Assembly (NCBI GenBank): GCA_963921195.1
Contig: OY992536.1
Location: forward strand, 4,650,001-4,714,000
Length of the DNA: 64,000 nt
Direction: 5' to 3'
DNA from: Pegoplata infirma
Taxonomy: Eukaryota; Arthropoda; Insecta; Diptera; Anthomyiidae
A program made the position numbers and the translations under genes. The notes beneath the pieces are model-generated. The model had not been told where the DNA came from. It was given only the letters and a program-made list of their open reading frames with translations, and ran no database searches. Below are positions 1 to 11,717 of the stretch, one piece after another; position 1 is the first letter of the stretch, and each line of letters opens with the position of its first letter.

Positions 1-423
1 TTTTAAAGCGGACAAGATTCATATTTAAGGGTGCAAATGTAGAAACTGTAATTTTTCAGTTTTTGTCCTTTATCTCCTATATTTTTCAAAGAACCCTAGT
101 CATGTTACATACCAAATGAAAGGTCTTTGGAACACCTATCTACGTGTGTAAATCACATGCCTAAACATGAGCAAATTTTCATCATTTTGAGTAAAATTCT
201 AAAATTTTAGGACATTTTTGTTAATAAATCAAAAAATAATAATTTTTTTGGCACAAACAACAACAAAAATTTTGGTATTTAAGTCGGGGTCAACAATCTC
301 ATACTTTTGTCATGAATCAAATTTAAGCATAATTGGACATCAATAAATCGACATTAAATCTATCGAGGATCACAAATAATAGAGATGTCTATCTAAATCG
401 CAATGAAGAGAACGCACTAAATT

Positions 424-610
424 TTAAATTTTTCGTTGCGTTTTTAACACTTCGAAATATTGTTTAGGACTCTGAAACTGTTGCTCAGAACCTGTCACTT
501 TTACTTGGCGATGTCCTTAACGGGGATTAATTAACCCACCTATTATAAAACGGGTAAGAACTAATTTTGACTGATTTTTCGATGTGTTACAAACGCAACG
601 AAAAATTTAA
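424..610. repeat. Short inverted repeat, 20-bp arms
   Basis: The arm ttaaatttttcgttgcgttt at 424-443 is matched exactly in reverse complement at 591-610, with 147 bases between. The interior contains acacttcgaaatattg, which resembles the 5' region of the mini-me-like elements found later (taacacctcgaaatattgg). It may therefore be a small mini-me derivative or a MITE. No target-site duplication was found. Confidence 0.45.
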
Positions 611-612
611 AT

Positions 613-1494
613 GTATAAGCCTTCTATCATTAAACGCTGAATATAAAAAACTGGGTGTGTTCTCTTTTTTTGCAATTTAAATATTTGAATTATTTTTTCT
701 GTTTGCCATTGACATTCATTAATGATTATCGTTTTATGAACCAAAAAATATATGCATACAAACCTTGCTACGCACTACGTGCATATATTTTCGTATAAAT
801 ATATTTTGTGTATATTACACTTCAAAATATTTTATGTAGACTCTATCTACCACATGGACATTGGTTAAGCAAACAGAAAAAATTTTTAGCTATTTACTTA
901 ATGAATGTGTATACAATTTGCTAATATTTTTTATCGCATTAAATGACTACTTATATAATAAAAATTTTATAAAGTACGCTTATAACAAAAAAATCTCCCC
1001 TAACGAATTCTAATATTTAAGTTGTAATTGAACTCCACAGTATTTGCAAGTTTTTTTTACAAAAAAATACACATATTAGAGCTTTAAGGCCTAAATTATG
1101 TTCATTCTAGTTAACATATTCCACAAACCTAATAAATAAAATTTTTATTAGAAATTGAATGTCTTGACTTTAAAATTAGCGTGAAAAGAATTTAACAATA
1201 TATCGCCGCATGTTTTACAATTTTAAAAAATTTTCAGTTTTTTCAGTTTTTCAGTTCGATTTTTCGAACAGTAGAGATCACTTTAAAGAAAAAAAATGTA
1301 TGTATGAAAAAGGTGGAATTTCAGGTAAATTTTGTTACAAATGTTAAGTCTTATCATTCTGATCATTCTGCAATTAAAAAATAGACCCCCTTGACAACCG
1401 AAATAATACGTGCCTGAAATGCAATGTACATCAGCACAGAAATTGTTTCAAGTGAAAACAAAAATTTTTAATTTTTTTGTTTTATTTTTTTAAA
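613..1494. other. A+T-rich DNA without recognisable features
   Basis: No gene or complete repeat is visible. There is a short run of ttttcag repeats near 1230-1257 and an imperfect palindrome around tatatgcata at 750-795. Confidence 0.6.
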
Positions 1495-1848
1495 TGTTGG
1501 AGTCTATAAGAGAATCGGTACTGCCGATTGAAAGTTGACATTTTCCATAACAAACCCCTCAAGGCTTTCTTTACTTTAGTGCAAGATTTTTTTACACGCA
1601 TTTGAAGTTGGTAAACATTATTAAAAATATAATTAGTTGAAATTATAATTAGTATAAAAGGCGTATACTTAATTTTGTAATTGCAATTAAATAACAATCA
1701 TGTGCAACGGTGCACAGTAGCTTATTTTTAAAAATTCGGCCATTAAGTAAGTACTGGACCGATTGCAGCGAAATTTATATCAGTTATAGCTAACATATTT
1801 TTTTTTTATTTTTATTTTATTAAGAATTAACATATAATTACAAATCAT

Positions 1849-2534
1849 CAGGGAAACCAAAAATATGCAGTATCATGTTTTTTCCTGTGAATTTTATTGA
1901 TAAATGGGTAAGGTATTTATCCGTTTCAGAAGTTTTTAAGAAATCTGGCATCGATTTGTTAGAGCATATTTTTGCATATTTTAGCCTTAAGAGCATATTT
2001 TTGCATATTTTAGGTTTAAGAGCATATTTTAGCATAAGAGCATATTTTTAGAGCATCTTTTCAATTTTTAGAGCATTTTTCCACTTTTTAGAGCATATTT
2101 TTGCATTTTTAGAGTTTTTTTTTAATTTTTAGAGCATTCTTTTCCAATTTTTTTTATGACAACATGTATTTTTAAATTTTTTATCCAACAAGAATGTTTT
2201 TTTCAACAATTACGGAATTGTGACGATTGATTCCCATTTGGTCTGTTCTTGCTTCATATCGGTATATGAAACTATGTTTTCTTTAGATTCAGCAGCTTGG
2301 CAGAAAACATTAAGAAAAATATTTTTGTAGAACATATTTAACCCTCTTACTATCGCACATAACGGTATTTGGAGGGTCTATTCTCTAACAAATTGTAAAA
2401 AACACAACAAAAAAGGGGACATAATTTTTTTTTAAGAATATATTTTTATTGTTATTAGAGCATATTTTCCGTTTTTAAGGGCATTTTTTAAGCGCATAAA
2501 ACGTGTTTTTTAGAGCATATTTTTGGTTTCCCTG
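1849..2534. mobile_element. hAT-like MITE with CAGGGAAACC termini, copy 1
   Basis: The element begins CAGGGAAACCAAAAATATG and ends with its reverse complement. It is flanked by a perfect 8-bp duplication, caaatcat, at 1841-1848 and 2535-2542. An 8-bp TSD with a CAGGG terminus is characteristic of hAT transposons. The interior is many repeats of agagcatatttt and codes for nothing. A second copy lies at 30844-32328. At 686 bp it must be non-autonomous. Confidence 0.85.
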
Positions 2535-2610
2535 CAAATCATATACCAATTTTACCTAACCGAGAACTGGTAACAATGACCTTCGTGTCGTTGTAGCGAA
2601 ACAGACCAAG

Positions 2611-2682
2611 GCCTCTGGTGGGAATCGAACCCACGACCCCCAGACTCATAAGCTAGCACGCTACCAACTAGCCTACTGGGGC
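2611..2682 (-). tRNA. tRNA-like domain (degenerate; SINE head)
   Basis: The 72-nt reverse complement folds roughly as a tRNA. It has a D arm with AGTTGGT, a perfect T arm (GTGGG-TTCGATT-CCCAC) and a five-base variable loop. The acceptor stem has two mismatches (GCCCCAG against CAGAGGC). The anticodon stem has one mismatch and a T-G pair. The loop would place ATG at the anticodon, which is unusual. The Pol III A and B boxes are well kept. Its place at one end of a TSD-flanked insertion with a T-rich opposite end argues for a SINE head, not a working tRNA gene. Confidence 0.6.
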
Positions 2683-2740
2683 GCCTTATATATATATCTA
2701 ACATAATTTCGAGCTTGAGTCTGGACGCTGCACAGTGTTG

Positions 2741-3483
2741 TGACCTTGGCCATAAATGGTCAAACTAAATGTCTTAAAACTTCAGGTTATATGAATTTTA
2801 TTTTAAGAAAACATCATAAATAAAACAAATCCAAATCAGTTTATATATATCTTTAATAGTTTTTAAGTTACATTTCTCTAAAGTTGAACTTTTTTAAATA
2901 TATCATATTTTGGCTTTAAAATCTGTGAAATCTACATGTACTTGTTACGGTTAAATAATTATATTGCATTAAAAATTCGACCTTATTGGTAATGAAGTTT
3001 TAAGTCAGATATGTTGCTTGTATGATAATGCTGTTTTGGTTGACATAAGTTAATCATATGGCAAGTAACGCTGTTATTAAGTGAGTTCCAAAGAAAATAC
3101 TAATTTATTTTGAAAATTTAATATTTGATAGTCAGCTACTTTTGGTGCCCTCATTGGCGCGCTTAGTTCTTTGCAGAAAATATTGGTATAAGTATGTAGA
3201 TTAAAAATAACAAAGGAACTCGTCCACGTTTTTCCACTTTTTTTTAATCAATTTTTTTTTTTTTTTTGTGGGAACCCAAATATAAATTTGTAAATTTTTA
3301 CTGAATGGCTTTAAGTAAAACACCCAGATTCAGCAGTTGTCCTTGATAATTTGAAATGTTTTGCGAAAAATAGTTATGGAACACATATAATAAATCGGAA
3401 TGCAAAAGGAATCGGTCGGATAAATTTTAAATTTTATTTAAATTGGTCCAAGAACCATTATTTGTCATCCATGCCTGACACAA
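2741..3483. other. A+T-rich DNA without recognisable features
   Basis: Nothing recognisable is present apart from a poly-T run near 3236-3268. Confidence 0.6.
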
Positions 3484-4206
3484 CCCAGCAAAATTTTCGG
3501 TTGCAAAGAACCGATTGTGGAACAACTTATACTTCCCTAGAACCTGTTCTAATTCTTGTGCAACACCGATTCTTTTTACAAAGGGATTGTCCCAAAAGCA
3601 ACAGGTGTTTGTAAGCAAAATTGGAACACATTTTTATTCTTCGGAACCGGTTCTAGAAGTAAAATTTAGAACAGAAATGAGAATTAAAGAAATATTTTGA
3701 ATTGCATTAATTTATTAAAAAAAGATAAAGATAATCCTATATGACATCGTATATTAATTTTTTTTAAGACACATACATCCTTTTTCGCCTCCAAAATTGC
3801 ATTTTGTGCCTTGCAATAAAGATACATCAGAACATGAATTTTCTGCAAACAAAAATGAAAAACATTATTTTATTAGTATTTGTCCCGACCCAGACAATCA
3901 AAATTTAATTTACTTACCTTCGTATCAACAATTTTCGCGATTATATCCTGACATTTTCATAGAATTTCGTGTTTTTTCTTGGTGAACACAAAAAAAATGA
4001 TATTTATTTTTTAATTTTTTTGACACATAATTTTTTTTTAATTCCTAAGAACCAAAATGTTATGAAATTTAGATTGCATAGAACAAGCTTCACAATAATA
4101 TTCACTTAACTTGTTCTGAATAATTAAAGTGTAATAGTGTTTGATTACCGAAGAACCTGTTCTAGAACAAGTGTTATCGGAATCGGTTCTGAAAAATTTT
4201 CCTGGG
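3484..4206. mobile_element. TIR element with CCCAGCAAAA termini, copy 1
   Basis: The left end cccagcaaaattttcgg pairs with the right end aaaattttcctggg. Further in, the motifs gaaccgatt and agaacctgttcta occur in inverted orientation on both sides, giving long imperfect arms. Another element with the same termini and almost the same length (731 against 723 bp) lies at 49684-50414 but has a different interior. No convincing TSD was seen, so the superfamily is left open. No transposase frame is present. Confidence 0.6.
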
Positions 4207-4249
4207 AAACTAGATGCTTGGCTAGACACAAGTTGGGGAATTACGTTGT

Positions 4250-4890
4250 ATTATATTTTTACTTGCTTATTTTATAAAGGTATTTTTGAGATAGGCATAT
4301 CGCTGATCAAACCTAAAACAATATTAAACGTGTTGTAAATACTACGTGCAAAAAGTGTTGTGAATTATTGATAGTTTTAAGGTCAAAGGATTTCCCTGAA
4401 TTTTCTCAAGTCTTTATAAAAAGGATATTTATTCGCTAAGAATATCCTAAGGATAGGTTAAGGAAAATCCTTGCTTCAATTATACTAAAATAAGGTATTT
4501 TCAACATTATCAGAACAGAATTTCATGAAGTACAAAGGATTTTTTAAACTTTTTTTTAAATTTTTTAAGTACATTTCTAATTTATAAATTACATCCTTGC
4601 TTCAATTTTTTCATTTAATTAAGATTTGAGGTGTATTCTAAGTGTTGCGGATGCAAAAATTCATGAAGGAATTTGAATTTTACACTTTTCTTGACTATTT
4701 TAAAAAAGGACATTTTCGAGGAGGGCGTATCATTTTTCTGATTTGTACAAATTTTGGTAAATACATTGGGCATATTATAACAGTTGGATTTTCAAAATTT
4801 CATGAAATAACTTAAATGTTTACCCTTTTTCTGAACGTTATTTTAAAAAGGACATTTTTGAGCTAGGCGTATCCTTTCTCCGAATTGGAC
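4250..4890. repeat. Three diverged copies of a ~45-bp motif
   Basis: The pattern ttattttaaaaaggacattttt followed by gag..aggcgtatc recurs near 4262, 4695 and 4838, diverged. The last two are about 143 bp apart. This is probably the remains of tandem duplication inside an old repeat. Confidence 0.4.
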
Positions 4891-5083
4891 AAAATTTAGT
4901 GGAATAATTAATGGCATTATAGGTAATAACTACAATAAGTAACATGAAGATTGAAGTTTTAGTTTTCATTTTATGCCATATTTTAATTTCAGGATACATG
5001 GGAAGCATACGAATCCTTGGGCGGATATTTACCAAATTCAAAATTTTTCTTGATCTTATCGATCTCAACAAGTGTTCCAAATT

Positions 5084-5281
5084 TTAACGCTCTAACTTAA
5101 CTCCTTCTATTTTTGGCCACTCCTTATATGAAGACGCAACACTGTGCGCTGTACCCCACATGTCCAATAAGGGCGAAATATATTTTTTTAAATCATCGAT
5201 TTTTTCGCTTTTATCGCTACTTTTTTGGAACCTTCTGGAAGCTTGCGAAAAATGTCGAAAACTAATGTTGCGATGGAGCAT
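5084..5281 (-). pseudogene. Possible decayed coding fragment, unidentified
   Basis: A 65-residue open frame on the minus strand has a more even amino acid mix than most frames here, for example FSQASRRFQKSSDKSEKIDD. A stop and a further open stretch follow downstream (to 4838), and an alternative frame also reads plausibly (FDIFRKLPEGSKK). I do not recognise the protein. It could be a relic of a transposase or only a chance frame. Confidence 0.15.
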
Positions 5282-6600
5282 TTTAAATAACTTTATATAG
5301 TTTTTTTTTCGGTGGGTGATTTTTTAAATATTTTTTAAAATTTTTTTCTTAGTTTCCAAATTTTTTTGAACACATATTTTAACGTAATGTTGAGCAAATC
5401 GATTCTTAAATTTACGTTTTCCTAAATAAATTTGGTTTACAGTATTGTAAACTTGTATTGAATCCGAAATAAAGTCCAATTATTGCTAATTTTTCAAATA
5501 TTCAACTGCTAACACTGTCCGACAGCCAATATTAAACATGAACCAGATGATTTACGTCTGAAAGTATAGATCAAATAGAGTTAAACTGCATTTACTGTTT
5601 TTCATTTCGTGATACTATTTCCTTTTAAAAGGACTTCAAAGTTTTAAAGGATCAAATTCTGCAAACTCCACCTTAAACAATTTTCCAAAAATGTTATCCC
5701 ATTAGATTTATTTATTGAATACTTGAAATAATATTAAATTTCGTCCTACTCTAGTATTTTATATTTGTACTTATTGTGGCATCAAGTAAATATGTGTTTA
5801 TTATCAATGGCAAGTCATCAGGTACAGGAAAATTAATTAACAATCACATTAACACTTGAGTTTGATAGATACAAACTTGGCGTTAAGTTACATAACAATT
5901 ATAGGTACATAAACATAGTAGATGTAGGTACAATGTTCATGCCATATCATACATTTAGATAAAGATTCCCCCCGTATACAATTGTAATCAAGTACTTTCA
6001 TCCAACACACACACATACTCACTCAAACACACACTCTTATATTTCATTGTATGGTTTGTTTGTTGTACAGACAACAGGGTCAATGTTTATAGTTTTTTTT
6101 TTTGATTCCTCTTCTCTGCTTCATTCTCTTCCCAACCAACACATGTACAATTGTAGGTGGTTTTCATTTAATATACATTTTATTAGCTTTTATTGTCTGA
6201 TCTATATGTAGTAATTTATAGGCGTTACTTGGATGTTTTTACAGTCATTGTTTATTTAGATAAAGATAAAATGTTAGATTTTAATTGGAAACGTCAGTTG
6301 ATAAAAATTTATTTGTTGTACTCATATGAAGAGAAACAAAAAATCACAAATAGGAAATGATGTGGGTACAGAATATAATGGAAAAATCATTTTTATAGGA
6401 TTTTATCATAGAAATTATTTTCAAGCGACAAGGATTCCCTGTCATATATTAACCTTGTTTTTTTTAAAGAAGTATTTATTAATGGAGACAATTTTTTTTT
6501 TTTTTTTTAATTTTTTAAATCAAATCTAGATCGTATACCTAAAAAAAACCTTGCCAATTACTTGAAAAAGTCTCGTAATCCCATTTTACTAATATCACAG
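5282..6600. other. A+T-rich DNA without recognisable features
   Basis: No gene is visible. There is a CA-rich stretch near 6005-6036 and poly-T runs at 6091-6102 and 6490-6510. The sequence is less repeat-like than its surroundings and could be intronic or intergenic host DNA. Confidence 0.55.
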
Positions 6601-6604
6601 TGCA

Positions 6605-7130
6605 ACATCCGAAATTGGAATAGCAAGAAACCAAAAGCAACTGATAGTTTACATTTTCCATAACACGACCTTTAAGGTTTTTTTTTTAGTTTTGTGCTAG
6701 ACTTTTTTTTACACTCATTTGAAGATAGTGAACATTATTATAATTATAATTACTTTAAAACTGTATAAGAGGCGTATACTTAATTTTGTATTTGCCTTAA
6801 AATAGCAATCATACGCCACGGTGCACAGTGGTATATTTTTAACGATTCGGCCATTCAGTAAGTACTAGAAATTCATAACGGATATAGCTAAAGTAATTTC
6901 GAGTTTAAGGTTGGACGCTGGATCCCACATGCCCAATAATGGTACCACCAAGGACCCCTGAAATAGGACATATTTAGTATACAAAAACTTTAAATGCTTT
7001 AAAATCACCAATTTCTAATGCGTTTAAAAAAAAATAGCACTTAACTAAAAAAACTCCTTGAGCGTTTTGTTATGGAAAATGTCAATTTTCATTTGATTTT
7101 GGTTTCTCACATTCCGATTTGGAAAGTTCG
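6605..7130. mobile_element. Interspersed repeat 'A', copy 2, with inverted arms
   Basis: The left arm has agaaaccaaaa and gacattttccataac equivalents at 6625-6665. They recur in reverse complement at 7068-7115 (gttatggaaaatgtcaa, ttttggtttctc). Arms are about 75 bp and imperfect. The interior matches copy 1 at 1530-2740 and is uninterrupted, which shows where the SINE entered copy 1. The right edge runs into the hAT insertion at 7146. Confidence 0.6.
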
Positions 7131-7145
7131 ATTTTGTATCACTGT

Positions 7146-9169
7146 TAGGGATCGCAATTTCCCGCACTTTTTCATTTCCCGGGAAAGAGGGAAAAAATTT
7201 TTAATTTCCCGGAATTCCCAGGATCCCGCACTAAAAACCATTAATAAATTTTTTTAGTTTTTAACAATTCTTTATTATTTTTTTTTTTTTAATTAGTACG
7301 TCTAACAAGACCAGTAATATGATACATTTAAAAGAAAAATAAAACAATAATTCAGTGTAATAAAACAAAAACAACAAATTATACATCGAAAAGAAATTTT
7401 ATAGTTGTATAATTTAAGTTTAAACACTATTTGTGTTGTACACAAATATATGAACTTATTCTTAAGAGTTTATTAACTTCATAATATTCATGAACTTTTT
7501 CATAGTACTTATAAATTCTTAATATGAGGCATTCCGCCCCAAATGTCCAGCGAAAAGAAACACTGGGCTTAGGAGGCGTGGTCAAATATTGGAAAAATGG
7601 TCAAATTTGTGGCGAGTTGCCTTGATTAAAGATTTATCACATTAAAACGGAATGCACCACAATCTCAAAAATTTACATTCTTATATAGTTTTGTATGGGC
7701 TATCGATTAAATTTTTTTTTTTTTGGAAAATTTTCAGAACCCGTTCTGAAATTTTCCATTTTTTAAAAATGTCAATTTATTAAAAAACATGCCACTTTTT
7801 TTTATTTTTTAATTTTTTTTTTTAAGTTTAGATGTTTGTCCATCTACACAAAAAAATCAGAAGCATGTTCTTCGTTTTTTTCGAGAAAATCGCATTTGAA
7901 CTTTAAATTTCATAACAGTTTGGTAATTTGCTTGTATTTCTTTGTTTAAACGTTGTGAATGAGTAATATTAATTGCATAAATTTTGTAATTTGCTTGTAT
8001 TTCTTAGTTTTAACGTTGCGAATGAGTAATATTTATGCAATTAATATTACTCATTCGACGTTAAAACGGACGTTGCGAATGAGTAATATTAATTGCATAA
8101 ATATTACTCATTCGCAACGTTAAAACAAAGAAATACAAGCAAATTACAAAACTGTTATGAAATTTAAAGTTCAAATGCGATTTTCTCGAAAAAACGAAGA
8201 ACGTGTTTCTGAATTTTTTTTGTGTGGATGGACAAACATCTAAACTTTTAAAAAAATAATTAAAAAAAAAAAAAAAAAGCACGATTTTTAATAAATTTAC
8301 ATTTTTAAGAAATTGGAAAATTTCAGAACGGTTTCTGAAAATTGAAAAAAAAAATTTTAATCGATAGCCCATACAAAACTATATAAGAATGTAAATTTTT
8401 GAGATTGTGGTGCATTCCGTTTTAATGTGATAAATATTTAATCAAGGCAACTCGCAACAAATTTCACAATTTTTCCAATATTTGACCACGCCCAGTTTTT
8501 GAAAATTAGAAAAACCAAAAACGCAATTTTCTTAGTTCCATATAGGGCTATCCAAACAACCTATTCAGAAATTTACGGGACACATGTTTTTCTGTAGCGG
8601 GACATTTGGTGTGGAATGCCTCATAAGTGGAATTGAAAAATATTTTAATTTCTTTTGATGAATAAAAAAGTTTAAAAAATGTATGAAAGGTTTATACATT
8701 TTTAGAAATTTTTCATAAATACTATTAATGGTTCATTGGCAATTTGTTTTTTCTGTTTAAAAATAAAAAAATATTTTTTTTAATTATACAATTTTTTTTA
8801 CTTAAAAATAAAAAATCTTCAACGTCTGTGTCTATACAAAGTCATAAAGTTCATATGTTTTGAATTTAGAAAAACCATTTCTTATGAAAAACTATTTTTT
8901 AATTCCTTTTACGTTTTTAGTAAATATTTTTGAATTTTTTGCGCATTTTTAGGTGTATATTCTAAGCACGTTTTTTCAATTTTGTAGTGCATGAAAATCG
9001 GAGACCTTATGTTTTAATATTTATTTACCTTAATACAGCAGTTTACTTATTTATGTACATTTTTTAAAATTCCCGGAAATCCCGCACAAATTTACCAGTA
9101 ATGCGGGATATGAAAAATTACGAATTTCTCTGAAATCCTGGGACGGGAAATCCCGGTATGCATTCTCTA
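7146..9169. mobile_element. hAT-like element carrying a foldback
   Basis: The perfect 8-bp duplication atcactgt lies at 7138-7145 and 9170-9177. Termini are tagggatcgcaa on the left and, reversed, tagagaatgcat on the right. Both ends carry clusters of TTTCCCGGGA-like motifs, as expected of hAT subterminal repeats. An independent foldback (7524-8624) makes up the middle. No transposase frame is present, so the element is non-autonomous. Confidence 0.75.
7524..8624. mobile_element. Large foldback, ATGAGGCATTCC ends, 1.1 kb
   Basis: The sequence is nearly a complete palindrome. It begins atgaggcattcc and ends ggaatgcctcat. The arms share gttgccttgatta, cgaatgagtaat, aaatacaagcaaatta and tttagatgtttgtcc in opposite orientation, with the centre near 8040-8060. 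The same terminal motif bounds the 2 kb foldback at 58924-60949. It sits inside the hAT element at 7146-9169. The 103-residue minus-strand frame across its right arm is chance. Confidence 0.8.
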
Positions 9170-9177
9170 ATCACTGT

Positions 9178-10218
9178 ATTTTTGACAGTTTTCCTTGTTA
9201 TTTAACAAAAAATGTTCAATCGAAATTTACATTTTTTTTTGGTAATTTTACAATTTTTTTTCGTAAATATCCAAATTTCCAAGGTAATTTAAGAAAATAT
9301 CTAGTAAAATCACGAGAATTCCTTATAAGTTTTATCGCATCAAAAATTTTCTGAAACAGTTTCCGATTACAATAGATTCTTAAATATGTTCTATGGTAAT
9401 TAAGTACAACATAATTTTCAATATAAAAAAGTTTTTCAAAAAAACTACTTGCTCTAAAAACCGATTGCTTTTGGGACAATTTCCAATTCAAACAATTTTA
9501 AACAATTTATTTAAGAGAGGATTACTCAATGCAAAGTTAGCTGCTAACTGCCTATTTAACGGAGAGTTATTTTATAATGGAGCATTGAGTAATCCAGCCT
9601 AAATCAATTATTTAAGTTTATATTAAAAAACTATTGAAGTTTTCATCAAAAATGACAAATTTCTCTGCTGATTTCCCCTAGATAATCATGACAGATTTTC
9701 AGCAAACCGTGTCTGCTAAAATCAGCAAATTTCTCATATGGCTCAAAATGAGTGTATTTTCAGCAAATTTTTCTGCTGATTGGACAGAGAATTTATTTTA
9801 AGAGTAGGAATACTAGAATTGTCTATAATTTTTAAAAATTAAATATCTATAAATGATTGAATTTTTTGTTAAATTTGATTACATTTGTTATAGTTTTGAA
9901 GCACTCCACTAAAAAGTAGAATGACTTTTTTGCAATTATTGTTTTTATTCCCGTCGAGGTACTTTTCTGTTGAAGTAACAAAACTTTAACAATTCACATT
10001 TTGTTATCATTTTTAAAAAAAAATAAACTTGATAAATTATGCCATTATATTTATATAGTATTTTAATGCTATTAATAGCTTTGTGTTCAATTGTCATTAG
10101 TGTTTTTTTACACATTCATATTTTTGTTATGCTTCATTTATACATTCAGAACTTTAGGGTTTGAACCCACTATTTACATACAAAGTTTTTGTTTTTATAA
10201 CTACTTCTTTCACTGCCA
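9178..10218. other. A+T-rich DNA with small hairpins
   Basis: No gene is visible. Besides the hairpin at 9519-9595, the stretch 9655-9790 holds several direct and inverted copies of tcagcaaatttctctgctga. The rest is featureless. Confidence 0.55.
9519..9595. repeat. 77-bp hairpin, 14-bp perfect arms
   Basis: The arm ggattactcaatgc at 9519-9532 is repeated in reverse complement (gcattgagtaatcc) at 9582-9595. A smaller palindrome, agttagctgctaact, lies inside. It may be a very short MITE. Confidence 0.55.
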
Positions 10219-10585
10219 CTACTTACAAGGGAAGTATTACAAGCCTTATGAACCGATTTGCCTGTAAGTTAAAATTTATATAAAAGAGACAATTCTAAGG
10301 TTAGTTTTCTTTCATGAAGACATAGACCTACGATATCTATATGAATATGAAATAATCTTTATTAAATTTAAGTCGATACGTATTTTTTCTCTAGACGATA
10401 TTTCTGTTAGTTCGGGAGCTATCGAAATTCGCCCGAAGGTCCACATTGTTTTAAAAAAGAGGCAACAAAACTTTTAAACACTGATATTGTCCGAGACACC
10501 CTAAACTTAAAATCGTCTCTTTTATAGATATTTTAAGTTTTAAAAAAATGGTTCATAATGGTTAGAATACTTCCCTTGGTAGTAG
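10219..10585. mobile_element. MITE with ~80-bp TIRs
   Basis: The left arm at 10219-10300 contains caagggaagtatt, cttatgaacc and taaaagagac. The right arm at 10503-10585 carries the same motifs in reverse complement (gtctcttttat, ggttcataatgg, aatacttcccttg). Both arms are about 80 bp and imperfect. A TSD could not be fixed. Confidence 0.65.
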
Positions 10586-10903
10586 AGCTCAGTTTGTACT
10601 ATTTATTATTCCCTTTAGGTACATACAAACTTACAGTCCTGGGCTAAATTATATTGACACATCAATATATTATTTACACGTTCATATATTACTAGTATTC
10701 TATACAATATTTCTTTAAGTGTTAACGTATGGTCTTAGTATTCGATGGTCGTGGAAATATGCCAAATTTATTTGATATTGCTTTATTCAAAAACTACTGT
10801 GATGGAAATTTACTACAACAAATTGAATCATAACTCCAAAACTTTTATTTGTCTAAACAATTTTACCTAGTACTGTATTTTTATATTTATACTCATATAT
10901 TTG

Positions 10904-11360
10904 TATACCCTCCACTTGGTGGTAGAGGCTACATATTTATTAATTCTTCATTCCATTTGTAACACCTTACAACATAAATGTATGTATTATATACACATAA
11001 AGTGTATATAATATTCATGATTCTTGAACGATTTTAAGTCGATCTAGCTGCTCGTCCGATCCAACTGCTCGTCCGTCTCTTCGTTTTTCGTATGTCGCTA
11101 ACTTTCAGATTTTAAGGAAATCGGTGCAATGAGTAAAACTGTGAATTTTAGTTTTTCGCTGAATTCACGTGTTGGAAAAATTATAAACATGCTTTTAAAT
11201 ATTTTACAAGAAATTTTTTTTCACACATTTTTATGGTCCGAAAAAAATTTTACACTAAAAAAATTTTACGAGAAGTTTTTTATTCAAAATAAAATATTTA
11301 TAGACAAAATGGCTTGTGGAGGGTATCAATATATTCGTCAATGGCGAATTTAATTGTTTT
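10904..11360 (+). mobile_element. mini-me/DINE-1-like element, copy 1
   Basis: The 5' end reads tataccctccacttggtgg. It is followed by the conserved attttaagtcgatctag core with CGTCCG motifs, and the 3' end by ggagggtat, a hairpin around attcgtcaatggcgaat, and a T-rich tail. This order (TATACCCTCC end, GTCY core, GGAGGGTAT plus stem-loop and TTGTTT) matches the dipteran mini-me/DINE-1 Helentron-like elements. This copy is short and degenerate and codes for nothing. Confidence 0.75.
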
Positions 11361-11676
11361 CCTTATTTTTTTTTTTTTTCCTTTTAGTACATATATTTAC
11401 CTACATTTAATTGCACAAACAACATAATTATTTAAGCTTCGAACTAATTGCTTAACAACACACCACTAAGCATTTAAATATTAATGACAACTGTTAAACA
11501 GGAAACAGTGGTAGAGTTTAAAGGGTATCACGTGAAACATAAATATATAAAAAAAGGCAAGTGGGAAAAATTAGTTCAATTATGACATTTTGATACCTCA
11601 TATTAGTCTAACCGTAAAGTGTATTTTAAACACTGGTTTGGAAACTCAGTTTCTTCTAAAGAAATGGTAATAAGGT

Positions 11677-11717
11677 GCGTATGATTATTTTTTTTTTAGG
11701 AAAAATTAATCATACGC
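11677..11717. repeat. Short hairpin
   Basis: gcgtatgatta at 11677-11687 is matched by taatcatacgc at 11707-11717, with a T-rich loop between. Confidence 0.5.

Larger units (their letters stand above)
1798..2697 (-). mobile_element. tRNA-derived SINE, interrupted by a hAT MITE
   Basis: The insertion is bounded by the 8-bp direct repeat ctaacata at 1790-1797 and 2698-2705. It starts with a T-rich run on the plus strand, which is the A-rich tail of a minus-strand retroposon. It ends with a tRNA-like domain at 2611-2682. Removing the MITE at 1849-2534 (and one TSD copy) leaves about 200 bp, a normal SINE size. Head, body and tail order fits a Pol III-derived SINE mobilised by a LINE in trans. 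The SINE family is not recognised. Confidence 0.65.
1500..2740. mobile_element. Interspersed repeat 'A', copy 1, interrupted
   Basis: The sequence 1530-1797 plus 2698-2740 matches copy 2 at 6640-6930 throughout. Both share gacattttccataac, ggcgtatacttaatttt, ggtgcacagt and attcggccatt, then aatttcgag and ggacgctg. Copy 2 is uninterrupted at tatagctaa/agtaatttcgag. Copy 1 is split there by a 900-bp insertion flanked by ctaacata. Copy 2 has inverted arms, so this is probably a TIR element. The superfamily is unknown. Confidence 0.65.

Noticed and set aside
2611..2682. Functional tRNA gene
   Set aside because: Acceptor and anticodon stems carry mismatches and the anticodon is unusual; a SINE head explains the TSD and the T-rich opposite end.
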